DNA of 64,000 nucleotides from Parabacteroides timonensis (GCF_900128505.1 NZ_LT669941.1:2497807-2561806), one strand, 5' to 3'. Numbered from the stretch's first letter, positions 52,157-62,278 are shown. Made by a program: numbers and translations. The notes: generated from the sequence alone by a model not told the origin.

Positions 52157-52864
52157 ATGGAACGGGAGAAAACAATCATTGATACGTTGGAATGGGGTAA
52201 AGAGATTTCCAACCGGGAGGAGAAAGAAAAGGTTGCCGATAAGATAGCCTCTATGGTAACAGACTATGATATTATCGGCATAGGCTCAGGATCGACTGCT
52301 TATCTGGCCCTGTTGAAGATTGCCGAACGTATCCGGAACGAGCAACTTCATATCCGGGCAATCCCGACTTCCCAAGAAATAAAAATGACCTGTGCTAAAC
52401 TCGGCATACCTTTGACAAGCCTTCTGGAGCACAAACCGAACTGGACTTTCGACGGGGCAGACGAAATAGACTTCAATCACAATATGATAAAAGGACGCGG
52501 TGGAGCCATGTTCAAAGAAAAACTGCTGATCAGTTCCAGTCCGCGGACATTTATTATTGCAGACTCCTCCAAGATGGTTTCGAAATTAGGCTCCCGCTTC
52601 CCGGTACCGGTAGAGATATTTCCAGATGCGTTGATCCATGTAGATCAGGCATTACGGTCGTTAAGCCCGGTAGAAATAAAACTCCGGATGGCACAAGGCA
52701 AAGACGGTCCGGTCATCACTGAAAACGGTAATCTGATACTCGATGTCCGCTTCGACAATATCCCGGACAACCTGGAAAATGCGATCAAATCCATTACCGG
52801 CGTGATAGAAAGCGGGCTTTTCATGCATTATGAAGTTCAGATATTAAGTAGCGAGAAACTATAA
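52157..52864 (+). CDS. rpiA: Ribose 5-phosphate isomerase A
   Basis: Interconverts ribulose 5-phosphate and ribose 5-phosphate. 235 residues, family length. The substrate loop IGSGSTAY, DGADEID with catalytic aspartates and KGRGGAMFKEKLL with catalytic lysines/glutamate are all present. It starts 13 bases after the phosphorylase gene. It ends 10 bases before the end of the convergent regulator gene at 52875. Confidence 0.94.
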   Translation: MEREKTIIDTLEWGKEISNREEKEKVADKIASMVTDYDIIGIGSGSTAYLALLKIAERIRNEQLHIRAIPTSQEIKMTCAKLGIPLTSLLEHKPNWTFDGADEIDFNHNMIKGRGGAMFKEKLLISSSPRTFIIADSSKMVSKLGSRFPVPVEIFPDALIHVDQALRSLSPVEIKLRMAQGKDGPVITENGNLILDVRFDNIPDNLENAIKSITGVIESGLFMHYEVQILSSEKL

Positions 52865-52874
52865 GCCAGAGTGA

Positions 52875-54911
52875 TCATCTTCCTTTATTCGCCTCGATAA
52901 ACTCTTTCGGAGTGCAACCATTCTTTTTCAAAAAAGCACGGTAAAAGCTCGTGCGGTTAGAAAAGCCTGATTTGAAGACAATCTCATGAATAGTGAATTT
53001 GGATTTCAACAGTAAGTTTTCTGCCACTGCAAGTTTTCCGTCATATATAATTTCCTGTAGGCCTTTATCGGTTACCTCTTTTAATTTACGATACAGGCTA
53101 CGCACGCTCATTCCTAATTCATTGGCGATAAAATCAGGAGACAGCTTCTCGTTCTGTATGTTCTTATTGATAATCGCATGTATTTTCTTTAAAAACTTCC
53201 GGTCTTCCGCATGTTGCAGTTTACCCATATCCAATTCATAAGCGCTTAACGGAGAAGCAAAGTAATCTTTCAAATCTTCCTTACGGTTCAGATGACCTCT
53301 TATCGTCGTCTTAAGATATTCACTGTCAAAAGGCTTCGTGATATAGAACTCTGCTCCCGCCTGAATCGCTTCTGTCTGTATCTTAATATCGTGTACGGCA
53401 GAGATTATGATCAAAGGGATATGGGAGGTACTTTTATCCGACTTCAACAAGGCAGCCAGCGTAATTCCGTCAATTTCTTCCATCATTATATCACATAATA
53501 TGATATCAGTATGGTTATTAGACAGGATATCAATCGCCTTAGAAGAGTTGTTTATCGGCAATACATTAAAATCAGAAGACAAGAGATCACATATATACCA
53601 AAGCATTTCCGGATCATCATCGATTACAGTGACAGTAGGCCGGTCCTCGATATATTTGTATTTTATCGGAGGTAAAATAAATTCAGGAATAAGAGAGTTA
53701 CTAATCGTACCCATCGCATTATCTTTTTCTGTTTTAGTAACTTGCAACGGAGGCAAATCAACCGTAAAAGTCGTTGTCTCACCGGGAATGCTCCGGGCGT
53801 TAATCTTTCCTGAGAGAAGTTTCACCATACTGGCAGTAATAGCTAACCCTAAGCCGTTCCGCTTCCATCCTTTTTGTTTTCCATAGTTATCCAGAACCGT
53901 AAATCGGTTAAAGATATGCCCGATATCCTCTTTGCTGATGCCTTTCCCTTTGTTTACTACTAAGATCCTAAGACTTCCGTTCTCCGTTGAAATGTCGACT
54001 GTTACCGGTTCTTCATTACTGTATTTTACAGCATTCGATACCAGATTAATCAGAATCGTAGTCAAAAATTTCTCATCGGAATTCCAAAAGATATCCGGTT
54101 CATACTGCCTTATCAGACTGATTTCCGAGCCTGACGTGTCGACCTTAAAGGCGTCGATCACCCGGTCTGCAATCTCTGAAACATTCAGGCTGGTTACCTC
54201 TGGCCGTTTATAGCCTGATTCCATCTGCTTAAAATCCATCAAATCACTGATCAGTAAATTCATACGTTTTGCATTCCGGTTAATGACATGAACGTATTTT
54301 ATTGTCTGAGGATTTACATTCTTTTGTTCCAGGATCAGTTTACAAGGTCCTGAAATAAGCGTCAGAGGTGTACTGAATTCATGAGCGATATCCGTAAAGA
54401 AGTCAAGTTTGGACTCATATAAGCGTTCTCTCAGTTCGGCCTCAGCCTTTGCCGTATTTACTTTTTTCAGTTCCAGGATCAAAGACTCAAATTTCCTCTT
54501 ATTATACTCAGCACGTATAAGTGTATAATAAAATAACAGGATAGGAAGACAAGCTATCACGGAAACCAGATAGTTCATAAAATAATCCGGTGCATTTAAC
54601 AGCCGATGCGTATAGAAAACATAGACGATTATGCCTAATACAAAATAGAATGTCCACAAAAGATACTCTTTCAAAAGACCGCTGTAAAACTTATCATAAT
54701 ATATTTCCTTCTCTATGTAGGCATGCATCCGCCAGTTTCCATAATAGAATAATGGAATAGCAATGATCAGTTCCTTCAAGTGTTGAATCGGTATCACCTC
54801 CATATTACCCAATGAGAAGTCAATCACCCAATGTATCGATTGCTGACAAACAATAGCCAAAAGAGCCGGTAAAATCCATTTCCGTATATCAGGCATAAAG
54901 TTGAGTATCAT
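52875..54911 (-). CDS. Hybrid two-component sensor-regulator with AraC output
   Basis: 678 residues that combine sensing and DNA binding in one protein. The N-terminal region (about 1-140) has four membrane segments and no long periplasmic domain. HisKA has the phosphate-accepting histidine in DIAHEFSTPLTLISG; HATPase follows with NLVSNAVKYS and GKGISKEDIGHIF. A receiver domain (about 430-550) has VTVIDDDPEM and the phosphorylation site in ILCDIMMEEIDG, and the C-terminal part is an AraC-type HTH. It is divergent from a MacB-type permease gene, which it probably controls. Confidence 0.9.
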   Translation of the reverse strand: MILNFMPDIRKWILPALLAIVCQQSIHWVIDFSLGNMEVIPIQHLKELIIAIPLFYYGNWRMHAYIEKEIYYDKFYSGLLKEYLLWTFYFVLGIIVYVFYTHRLLNAPDYFMNYLVSVIACLPILLFYYTLIRAEYNKRKFESLILELKKVNTAKAEAELRERLYESKLDFFTDIAHEFSTPLTLISGPCKLILEQKNVNPQTIKYVHVINRNAKRMNLLISDLMDFKQMESGYKRPEVTSLNVSEIADRVIDAFKVDTSGSEISLIRQYEPDIFWNSDEKFLTTILINLVSNAVKYSNEEPVTVDISTENGSLRILVVNKGKGISKEDIGHIFNRFTVLDNYGKQKGWKRNGLGLAITASMVKLLSGKINARSIPGETTTFTVDLPPLQVTKTEKDNAMGTISNSLIPEFILPPIKYKYIEDRPTVTVIDDDPEMLWYICDLLSSDFNVLPINNSSKAIDILSNNHTDIILCDIMMEEIDGITLAALLKSDKSTSHIPLIIISAVHDIKIQTEAIQAGAEFYITKPFDSEYLKTTIRGHLNRKEDLKDYFASPLSAYELDMGKLQHAEDRKFLKKIHAIINKNIQNEKLSPDFIANELGMSVRSLYRKLKEVTDKGLQEIIYDGKLAVAENLLLKSKFTIHEIVFKSGFSNRTSFYRAFLKKNGCTPKEFIEANKGR

Positions 54912-54935
54912 ATTTTCTACGTATCATATTTTCTG

Positions 54936-55058
54936 CAAATGTATATAAATATCAGACTACAAAATGTAACAGGGAGTGACATTTGTGTTACTATTTGCGC
55001 CAAGGCATATATCATAAACACTCCTGTTTTTTTTATGTCAAAGACTTAAATACATTTG
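54936..55058. promoter_or_regulatory. Shared promoter region of the sensor-regulator and permease genes
   Basis: Two TACATTTG boxes in opposite directions: minus strand at 54936-54943 and plus strand at 55051-55058, each inside the identical 10-mer TACATTTGCA. Between them lies an operator-like stretch with AAATGT/ACATTT (54962-54967, 54979-54984) and GTAACA/TGTTAC (54966-54971, 54986-54991). Confidence 0.6.
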
Positions 55059-55110
55059 CATCGTAATCAATATTCAATCATTTCATTTAACAAGCAAAAA
55101 CAAGAAAAAG

Positions 55111-57456
55111 ATGAGAACTTTAATAAGAAACTTTTTTAGCGTATTACGCCGTTTCAAGATGGCGACTACACTTAATATATTAGGGTTATCAATAGCCTTT
55201 GCCGCTTTTATGATTATCCTGATGCAATTGAATTATGACTGGAGCTTTGACAAGTCTCACAAAAACGCCGATTGCATCTACCGTGTGGAGAGAACGTCGG
55301 GTGACGGGGCAACCGTTCTTACGAACCGTCCGCTGGCCGATATCTTTTTTCAATCATCTCCACATATTAAAGCAGGTGCATTGGTTTCTCACTGGCAAAA
55401 GGAAATCTATTTTACTATCGACAAGAATGGAGAGAAGGTCAGCTATCTGGAACCGATGGTCAGGGTTTATCCCGAATACACCGACGTATTCGAGTTTGAG
55501 ATGGTTGAAGGAAAAGCCAATGCTTTGTCAGAACCGGAGCATGTGTTAATACCGCAAAGCATAGCGAAGAAATTGTTCGGAAACGAATCGGCTATAAACA
55601 AGCAATTGCGCGCTAACGACATCAATTACACGATTGGCGGCGTTTACAAAGATTTTCCTTCCAACACCGTGGTGGCGAACAATATTTATTTTCCTATTCC
55701 CAAAGATGAAAATGTACATGGATGGAATAATAACAACTATGAGTTATACATAAGAGTGGATGCCCCGGAAAATAGCAAGGATCTGATAGAAAACTTTAAA
55801 AAGAATTTCGACCTATCCATACTGGACAACGATAATGCATGGATCAGCTCCGTCGGATTACGATTAACCCCTCTCAGAGAGATTCACTTTACTACAGATA
55901 CGACATACGATACCACGCCTAAGGCGAGCAAGAATACCCTGGCGGTTTTATTTGCCATAGCCATCATCATTATTGCTATTGCGGCAATCAATTTCACCAA
56001 CTTCACTATGGCCTTAACACCCACCCGTATCAAAAGCATAAACACGCGGAAAGTATTAGGCGCCGAAGAAAACGCTCTACGCCTGTCGTTATTGACAGAG
56101 GCTATTTCCGTTAGTTTTATTGCTTATCTGTTGTCCTTAATCTGGGTATATATTTTGTCACTTACATCCATAACCACCTTGATGGATGCCGATTTATCAT
56201 TGAATACTCACCTCCCCTTATTGGGAGTTACCGCGCTGATAGCCGTTGGTACAGGTCTCCTTGCAGGGGTATATCCATCGTTTTATGTGACCTCGTTCCC
56301 TCCTGCACTCGTGTTGAAAGGTAGCTTCGGATTGTCGCCTAAAGGAAGAAAGTTACGCAATGCACTTATCAGTGTACAGTTTATCACATCGTTTGCTTTG
56401 ATTATCGCTGCTTTATTCATGTATCTGCAAAACCATTATATGATGAATACTCCGTTAGGATATGAAAAAGACGAATTAATCGTTATGAATCTGAATAATA
56501 CGGTGCAGAAAAGCCGTGATGCTTTTACGAACCAATTAAAAACGTTCTCAGGCATAGAAGACGTAACGTATGCAGAAGTATTGTTATCCAGTTCCGACCA
56601 ATACATGGGCTGGACACGTACATATAAAAATAAGAATATTGGATTTCAATGCCTGCCAGTCGATGTGTCTTTTCTTAAAGTAATGGGTATTGACGTTTCG
56701 GAAGGACGTAACTTCCGAGAAGAAGACAAGAACACGGTAAACGGTGTTTATATATTCAATGAAAAAGCCCGCGGACAATATGAGTTGGAGATTGGTGAAA
56801 AAGTGGAGAATGGAGAGATTGTAGGGTTTATTCCCGACATCAAGTTTGCTTCTTTCCGCTCTGAAATAGCACCGATGGCTTTTTATATCTGGGGTACAGA
56901 GAATTGGGGCATAACACCTCTATATGCTTATATTAAAGTAAAAAGCGGCGCAAACCTGAAGGAATCGATGGAACATATAAAAGAGACCGCTCAATCCTTC
57001 GATCCGGCTTATCCTTTTAATATCCGTTTCTTCAACGAGGTATTGAACCTGCTTTACGAGAAAGAACAAAAGACAACGGCTTTGATAACCCTCTTCAGCA
57101 TGCTGGCAATCTTTATATCCATTGTCGGCGTATTCGGTCTGGTTGTTTTCGACAGTGAATATCGCCGTAAAGAGATAGGAGTAAGAAGAGTTTTAGGTTC
57201 CAGCGCATTGCAGATAATAATCATGTTCAACAAAACGTATCTGCATATCCTTTGCCTTTGCTTTATCCTGGCGGTTCCTATTGCTTATCATGTAGTTGTC
57301 CGCTGGCTGGATAACTTTGCCTACAAAACACCGATGTACTGGTGGGTATTTCTTATCGCGTTCGTTATAGTATCGGTGATTACAATCATGACCGTAACAT
57401 TCCAGAATTACTGGGTGGCAAACGAAAATCCTGTGAAAAGCTTAAAGACAGACTAA
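55111..57456 (+). CDS. ABC transporter permease, MacB/FtsX family
   Basis: 781 residues with the MacB layout: an N-terminal membrane segment (about 18-40) followed by a periplasmic MacB_PCD domain (about 45-270), three FtsX spans (about 275-385), then a second periplasmic domain and the last FtsX spans (about 660-770). The SIVGVFGLVVFDSEYRRKEIGVRRVLG motif is a hallmark of this family. No ATP-binding subunit is adjacent, so it must share one encoded elsewhere. It is probably an export or mechanotransmission pump controlled by the divergent regulator. Confidence 0.88.
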   Translation: MRTLIRNFFSVLRRFKMATTLNILGLSIAFAAFMIILMQLNYDWSFDKSHKNADCIYRVERTSGDGATVLTNRPLADIFFQSSPHIKAGALVSHWQKEIYFTIDKNGEKVSYLEPMVRVYPEYTDVFEFEMVEGKANALSEPEHVLIPQSIAKKLFGNESAINKQLRANDINYTIGGVYKDFPSNTVVANNIYFPIPKDENVHGWNNNNYELYIRVDAPENSKDLIENFKKNFDLSILDNDNAWISSVGLRLTPLREIHFTTDTTYDTTPKASKNTLAVLFAIAIIIIAIAAINFTNFTMALTPTRIKSINTRKVLGAEENALRLSLLTEAISVSFIAYLLSLIWVYILSLTSITTLMDADLSLNTHLPLLGVTALIAVGTGLLAGVYPSFYVTSFPPALVLKGSFGLSPKGRKLRNALISVQFITSFALIIAALFMYLQNHYMMNTPLGYEKDELIVMNLNNTVQKSRDAFTNQLKTFSGIEDVTYAEVLLSSSDQYMGWTRTYKNKNIGFQCLPVDVSFLKVMGIDVSEGRNFREEDKNTVNGVYIFNEKARGQYELEIGEKVENGEIVGFIPDIKFASFRSEIAPMAFYIWGTENWGITPLYAYIKVKSGANLKESMEHIKETAQSFDPAYPFNIRFFNEVLNLLYEKEQKTTALITLFSMLAIFISIVGVFGLVVFDSEYRRKEIGVRRVLGSSALQIIIMFNKTYLHILCLCFILAVPIAYHVVVRWLDNFAYKTPMYWWVFLIAFVIVSVITIMTVTFQNYWVANENPVKSLKTD

Positions 57457-57496
57457 TACCGGGCTCTATTTACCTTTGATTATTTTATAAAAGAGA

Positions 57497-57539
57497 AAGC
57501 CTCTTGTTTTTCGAACCGTTGTTCGTCAGCAAGAGGCTT
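57497..57539. terminator. Bidirectional terminator between permease and nitroreductase genes
   Basis: AAGCCTCTTG (57497-57506) and CAAGAGGCTT (57530-57539) form a perfect 10-bp outer stem, with an inner CGAAC/GTTCG pair (57512-57525). T-rich on one side and A-rich on the other, it serves both convergent genes. Confidence 0.75.
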
Positions 57540-57561
57540 CCTTTATCAGATAAAGTATAAA

Positions 57562-58308
57562 TTACTTCATAAATCCCTGGTTTTTCAATACTTTCAACAA
57601 CACTTCCGAAAAATATTCATTATTCTTCTTTGTGTAACGAACATCAGTAAAGACCTGTGCCAGCGTTTCCTTGTTATTCTCTTTTACAAACTGTTTATTG
57701 ACTTCAAGCGCTTCCTTTTCACCATACAGTTCATCGATCGATTCCGGAGTATAATCGACATAGCTCTCCTGATGAACCACTGCGGCCAAAGGCAACCGTT
57801 CTACCTGTTCCGGCAGCGGTTGAGCCGGATAACCGACTGTCACAGTAACAATAGGAACAACTAAACGCGGCAGCGACAACGCTTCGATAATTTTATCGGC
57901 ATTATAAGCCGTCGTTCCCAGATAACAGATTCCCAGCCCCTTTTCTTCTGCTGCATCACAGAAAGCCTGGGCAAATAACATCGCATCGATGGTCGAAGCA
58001 ATGAACGTTTGCAAATTATCAAAACCGGCCTCAGCCTTACGTTGTTCAGCCCATTTCACAAAACGGTTGGCATCAGCACAGAAAGTCAACACAACCGGAG
58101 CCGTCATGATCATCGGCTGATTAAAGTGAGCCGGAGACAGTTTCTCCTTATTCGCCCGGTCACGGGTAACAACGACACTGTACAACTGCATATTTCCTGT
58201 GTTGGATGCACGAGCAGCAACTTCAAGCAGTTCATTCAACAACTCCTCGGGGATATCCTGCTCTGTATATTTACGGATAGTCCTCCGGTTCTTCATTATA
58301 TCTATCAT
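57562..58308 (-). CDS. Nitroreductase family protein (NfsA-like)
   Basis: 248 residues in the longer nitroreductase form. The FMN-binding N-terminus is RRTIRKYTEQDIPEELLNELL, followed by ARASNTGNMQLYSVVV; the middle has GLGICYLGTTAYNADKI and VVPIVTVTVGYPAQ, as in NfsA/Frp proteins. It reduces nitro compounds or quinones. Starts at 58332, 58308 and 58296 are all in frame; 58308 keeps the usual family N-terminus. It is just downstream of the AAA-ATPase gene, 24 bases away. Confidence 0.83.
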   Translation of the reverse strand: MIDIMKNRRTIRKYTEQDIPEELLNELLEVAARASNTGNMQLYSVVVTRDRANKEKLSPAHFNQPMIMTAPVVLTFCADANRFVKWAEQRKAEAGFDNLQTFIASTIDAMLFAQAFCDAAEEKGLGICYLGTTAYNADKIIEALSLPRLVVPIVTVTVGYPAQPLPEQVERLPLAAVVHQESYVDYTPESIDELYGEKEALEVNKQFVKENNKETLAQVFTDVRYTKKNNEYFSEVLLKVLKNQGFMK

Positions 58309-58332
58309 ATCTATTTTTTTATAACGTATCAA

Positions 58333-59517
58333 TCAATAACAAAGTCCCAACAACCAGATCGGAAGCTTGTTGTTCTGGCTTTTCGGCTGACCGTAAATGG
58401 CTGCAAAGGTATTTTCAGCATCCCTGATCCGTTCGTAATCCATTAAAGGATCGCCCACCATAAACGTATATTTGTCATTTACAACAAAATCATTATTGTT
58501 AAGCAACCGGATGGATGCAAAATTCGATAACTGGTCGACAAAGAAAGTTTCACCCAGGATCACACGATCATTCATCTCTTCCTCCAGGGCTGTCAACAAA
58601 TTAGTATTACCCAGATAAGTCTTCTGAATCCGATTTTGTACAAACCCTTCAGCTGACTGATAATGCCGTATGCATACTGCATCCTTCAGATAATCGAAAT
58701 ACTTTTTCACCACTGCATCATCCAACTTCAACTTAGCAGCAATTTCAGTTAAACGCGGAACATTAGGTACCTGGTCGGATATTGACATCATCATTTCTTT
58801 GATCGCCTTCAATTCCCCATATTCGGTTGGATAGACAGCCGGCAAATCTATTTCAATCGCATCCCTTATACGATCCTGTAAACGAAATGGATAAGCATCA
58901 GGATCATCCCAATAGAACGGATAACAACCATGCTCCAGGTAATTACGGAACACAGGTGCAACAACTATCTGGTCATTCACATTCCTTGACACCTCTGCAT
59001 GGTTCTCCAATAAATCATCCAATGATATAGGAGCAAGATCCAGGAGACACTCATAAGATAAATATTCGCGGAACGACATTGTGTTTAGTGTATAACAGGA
59101 AACACCTTTCAACCCTTTCACAACTTTCGATATCGGAAGTAAAGATGAAGATGCGAACACGATATGCAACCCGGGACAGCGTTCCAGTAATTTTTTCATC
59201 TCATTGATCCAGTTCGGATAACGGTGCACGCCATCCATGAAAAGGTGAGTCCCCCCAGCCTTATAGAACTGACTGGCAACATTGATCATCTTTTCCCGTT
59301 GAAAAAGGATACTATCCAGATTTAGGTACAACGCTTTATCCGAATTATCGAAAGCTAACTTGATCCGTTGTAGCAATAATGTTGTCTTCCCTACTCCCTG
59401 TGATCCAAAAACTCCAATCAGACGATCATCCCACTGTATCTGCTTATAAAGATATCGCTGAAAATTGCATCTTATCCCCTTCAGTAATTGCTGATGGTTT
59501 AATTGGTATATGTCCAT
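58333..59517 (-). CDS. AAA-family ATPase (DUF4143-type)
   Basis: 394 residues. Walker A FGSQGVGKTTLLLQR near residue 37, Walker B-like HLFMDGVHRYP and the sensor segment VFASSSLLPISKV place it in the AAA_14 group that carries a DUF4143-like C-terminus (winged-helix region about 265-330, LTEIAAKLKLDDAVVKKYFDYL). Such proteins are common in Bacteroidetes, and their role is unknown; some sit near toxin-antitoxin genes. It leads a two-gene run with the nitroreductase and is divergent from the DUF362 gene. Confidence 0.82.
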   Translation of the reverse strand: MDIYQLNHQQLLKGIRCNFQRYLYKQIQWDDRLIGVFGSQGVGKTTLLLQRIKLAFDNSDKALYLNLDSILFQREKMINVASQFYKAGGTHLFMDGVHRYPNWINEMKKLLERCPGLHIVFASSSLLPISKVVKGLKGVSCYTLNTMSFREYLSYECLLDLAPISLDDLLENHAEVSRNVNDQIVVAPVFRNYLEHGCYPFYWDDPDAYPFRLQDRIRDAIEIDLPAVYPTEYGELKAIKEMMMSISDQVPNVPRLTEIAAKLKLDDAVVKKYFDYLKDAVCIRHYQSAEGFVQNRIQKTYLGNTNLLTALEEEMNDRVILGETFFVDQLSNFASIRLLNNNDFVVNDKYTFMVGDPLMDYERIRDAENTFAAIYGQPKSQNNKLPIWLLGLCY

Positions 59518-59653
59518 AAACTAAACTATTTGTTACAAATGTAATACATTATGTCAAAAAGGAAGACCGGATATAGTAAGAAAATGTTCTTTATAAAAAA
59601 CATTTTTTTTAAACATAATGTTTTCAAGGACTCGTTGAATGGATATAATCATG

Positions 59654-59661
59654 TACATTTG
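59654..59661 (+). promoter_or_regulatory. -7 box of the DUF362 gene
   Basis: TACATTTG (again followed by CAT), 21 bases before the ATG at 59683. A hairpin AAAATGTT/AACATTTT (59581-59588, 59599-59606) lies upstream. It shows that 59551 is not the start. Confidence 0.6.
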
Positions 59662-59682
59662 CATGATAAAACCAATAAGAGA

Positions 59683-60804
59683 ATGGACAAATCGAAAGTT
59701 TATTTTACGAATCTTCGTACGACTCCCTCCAGTAACCTGCTGGATAAGATGGAACGGCTTGTAAAACGTGCCGGCATTGCAAATATTGATTTTAAGAACC
59801 AGTTCGTAGCCATAAAAATTCATTTCGGGGAACCGGGCAACCTGGCTTACATTCGCCCTAATTATGCCGCTCGCATGGCAACCTTGCTCCGTTCATTAGG
59901 AGCAAAACCTTTCCTTACCGATTGTAACACATTGTATTCGGGTCGACGCGCCAATGCAGTGGATCATTTGGAAAGTGCTATGGAAAACGGTTTCAACCCT
60001 ATTTCTGCCAAATGTGACGTAATCATAGCAGACGGACTGAAAGGAACAGAATGCCGTGAAATAGAAATAAACGGAGAATATTGCAAAGCTCCTAAGATCG
60101 GATCGGCTATTGCCGACGCTGATATTATTATCAGTATGAATCACTTCAAGGGACATGAACAGACTGGATTTGGAGGTGCACTGAAGAACCTGGGAATGGG
60201 ATGTGCCAGTGTTGCCGGTAAGTTGGAACTGCACGGAGCCTCCCAACCACGTATCGATCTGGAAAAGTGTAAAGGTTGCAATATATGTGTAAAACATTGC
60301 CGCCACGAAGCTATCCGTCTGGATGAAAACAGGAAAGCAGTAATCGATTATGACAAATGTGTCGGTTGCGGACAATGTGTGGCTCTTTGCCAATATGACG
60401 GTGCCGTACTCGGTTCATGGGATACTTCGGTAAACTTAAATTGTAAAATAGCAGAATACACACAAGCCGTATTGCAGGATAAGCCTCATTTCCATATCAG
60501 TTTCATTATGAATGTATCTCCCGAATGTGACTGTTGGAATCATAATGATGCGGCTATCGTCCCAGACCTAGGTATTGCAGCTTCATTCGATCCGGTCGCA
60601 CTCGACAAGGCTTGTGCCGATATAGTCATCAAAGCCCCGATCCTTGAAACAGGTAACCGTCTTTCAGAAACGCCTCATCATGATCATTTGGAGGGTTGTG
60701 ACAAATTCCACATCATGCACCCGGAAACCAACTGGCAAGCCGGACTGGAACATGCTGAAAAAGTTGGAATCGGAACTCAGGAATATGAATTAATAACCGT
60801 ATAA
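59683..60804 (+). CDS. DUF362 protein with two 4Fe-4S clusters
   Basis: 373 residues. The N-terminal DUF362 domain (about 1-185) has VAIKIHFGEPGNLAYIRP, DCNTLYSGRR and ISMNHFKGHEQTGFGGALKNLGMGC. Two ferredoxin motifs follow: CKGCNICVKHCRHEA (about 192-206) and CVGCGQCVALCQYDGA (about 225-240). The C-terminal part contains ILETGNRLSE and a cysteine-histidine-rich segment (MNVSPECDCWNHNDA). The protein is likely a redox enzyme of unknown substrate. It lies 14 bases upstream of mnmE, in the same direction. Confidence 0.85.
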   Translation: MDKSKVYFTNLRTTPSSNLLDKMERLVKRAGIANIDFKNQFVAIKIHFGEPGNLAYIRPNYAARMATLLRSLGAKPFLTDCNTLYSGRRANAVDHLESAMENGFNPISAKCDVIIADGLKGTECREIEINGEYCKAPKIGSAIADADIIISMNHFKGHEQTGFGGALKNLGMGCASVAGKLELHGASQPRIDLEKCKGCNICVKHCRHEAIRLDENRKAVIDYDKCVGCGQCVALCQYDGAVLGSWDTSVNLNCKIAEYTQAVLQDKPHFHISFIMNVSPECDCWNHNDAAIVPDLGIAASFDPVALDKACADIVIKAPILETGNRLSETPHHDHLEGCDKFHIMHPETNWQAGLEHAEKVGIGTQEYELITV

Positions 60805-60818
60805 GGATATATAATTTT

Positions 60819-62213
60819 ATGATCAATCAGGATACTATCTGTGCCGTATCGACAGCGCCCGGAGCCGGAGGAGTTGCTGTGATTCGTGTATCCGGCACTG
60901 ACGCCATCAGAATTTGTGACACTATCTTCGTTCCTAAAATCGAAGGAAAGAATCTTCAGAGCCAGAAAGCTTACACCTTACGCTACGGTAGTATCCGTCG
61001 CGGGGAAGAGTTGATCGACGATGTACTTGTCGCCCTCTTCCGCGCCCCTCATTCGTTTACAGGAGAAGACACTGCCGAGATCACTTGCCACGGCTCGGTT
61101 TATATCCAGCAACAGATCCTTCAGTTACTGATTGAAAAGGGTTGTCGTTCCGCTCTTCCTGGCGAATATACACAACGTGCTTTCCTGAACGGGAAGATGG
61201 ACCTGAGCCAGGCCGAGGCTGTAGCCGACCTGATTGCTTCCACATCTGCGGGAATGCACAAACTGGCTATTAATCAGATGCGTGGAGGCTTCAGTAATGA
61301 ATTGACCAAACTACGCAGCCAACTACTCGATTTCACCTCTTTGATCGAACTGGAACTCGATTTCAGCGAAGAAGATGTCGAGTTTGCCGACCGTACCAAT
61401 CTAAAGCAGCTGGCAACAAACATCGAACAGTTGATACACAAACTGGCCGATTCATTCAGTGTGGGTAACGCCATTAAAAACGGTATCCCTGTTGCCATCA
61501 TCGGCGAGACGAACGCCGGTAAGTCCACTTTGCTCAACCTGTTGGTCGGTGAAGAACGCGCCATCGTTTCCGACATCCACGGAACCACCCGCGATGTGAT
61601 AGAGGACACGATCAACCTATCAGGCATCACCTTCCGTTTTATCGACACGGCCGGTATCCGCGAAACCAACGACACCATCGAAAGCCTGGGTATCAAACGC
61701 ACTTTCCAGAAACTCCGCCAGGCTTCTATCGTTCTTTGGGTGATCGACCTGACCAGTCCGTCTGAGCAGATCGAGGAATTAGCTCAAACAATCATTCCTC
61801 AGACAGAGGGTAAAAAAGTGATTCTGGTATTCAATAAATCCGACTTACTCTCACCGGAAGAACTAGCTATCAAGCAAAAGTTGCTTGGCAAAGTTCCTGC
61901 TGACCGGTTATATATTTCAGCCAAACAGCAAGCAAATACTGAAGCATTAAAACAGCATCTGATCCAGGCAGCTGCCTTACCCGAAGTATCCCAAAACGAC
62001 GTAATCATCACCAACGTCCGCCATTACGAGGCCTTAACCAAAGCCCATGAAGCTATCGGCCGTGTAATTAATGGACTGGAAATGAATATCTCTGGAGATT
62101 TCCTGAGTCAGGATATCAGGGAATGCATGCATTATCTGGGAGAAATTACAGGGCAGATCAGTAATGATGAGATATTGGGGAATATTTTTGGGAAGTTTTG
62201 CATCGGCAAGTGA
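60819..62213 (+). CDS. mnmE: tRNA uridine-5-carboxymethylaminomethyl modification GTPase
   Basis: Modifies wobble U34 of tRNAs together with MnmG. 464 residues: an N-terminal tetrahydrofolate-binding domain (about 1-120), a helical domain, the G domain with GETNAGKSTLLNLL, the DTAGIRETND switch and NKSD, and the C-terminal motif CIGK with the conserved cysteine. Length is normal. Its end borders the left boundary of a second mobile element. Confidence 0.96.
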   Translation: MINQDTICAVSTAPGAGGVAVIRVSGTDAIRICDTIFVPKIEGKNLQSQKAYTLRYGSIRRGEELIDDVLVALFRAPHSFTGEDTAEITCHGSVYIQQQILQLLIEKGCRSALPGEYTQRAFLNGKMDLSQAEAVADLIASTSAGMHKLAINQMRGGFSNELTKLRSQLLDFTSLIELELDFSEEDVEFADRTNLKQLATNIEQLIHKLADSFSVGNAIKNGIPVAIIGETNAGKSTLLNLLVGEERAIVSDIHGTTRDVIEDTINLSGITFRFIDTAGIRETNDTIESLGIKRTFQKLRQASIVLWVIDLTSPSEQIEELAQTIIPQTEGKKVILVFNKSDLLSPEELAIKQKLLGKVPADRLYISAKQQANTEALKQHLIQAAALPEVSQNDVIITNVRHYEALTKAHEAIGRVINGLEMNISGDFLSQDIRECMHYLGEITGQISNDEILGNIFGKFCIGK

Positions 62214-62278
62214 TGCACCGTTTTTAACTGATACTATCTAGAATCAATTATAATGAAGTCGCTGATTTTCAGCGACTT
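62199..62278 (+). terminator. Terminators after mnmE
   Basis: A small hairpin TGCATC/GATGCA (62199-62204, 62212-62217) overlaps the stop codon and is followed by CCGTTTTT. The stronger one is AAGTCGCTGA (62256-62265) with TCAGCGACTT (62269-62278), a perfect 10-bp stem with a TTT loop followed by a T-run. Confidence 0.75.

Noticed and set aside
59551..59682. Longer N-terminus for the DUF362 protein
   Set aside because: The stretch contains a -7 box (59654-59661) and a hairpin, so it is promoter sequence.
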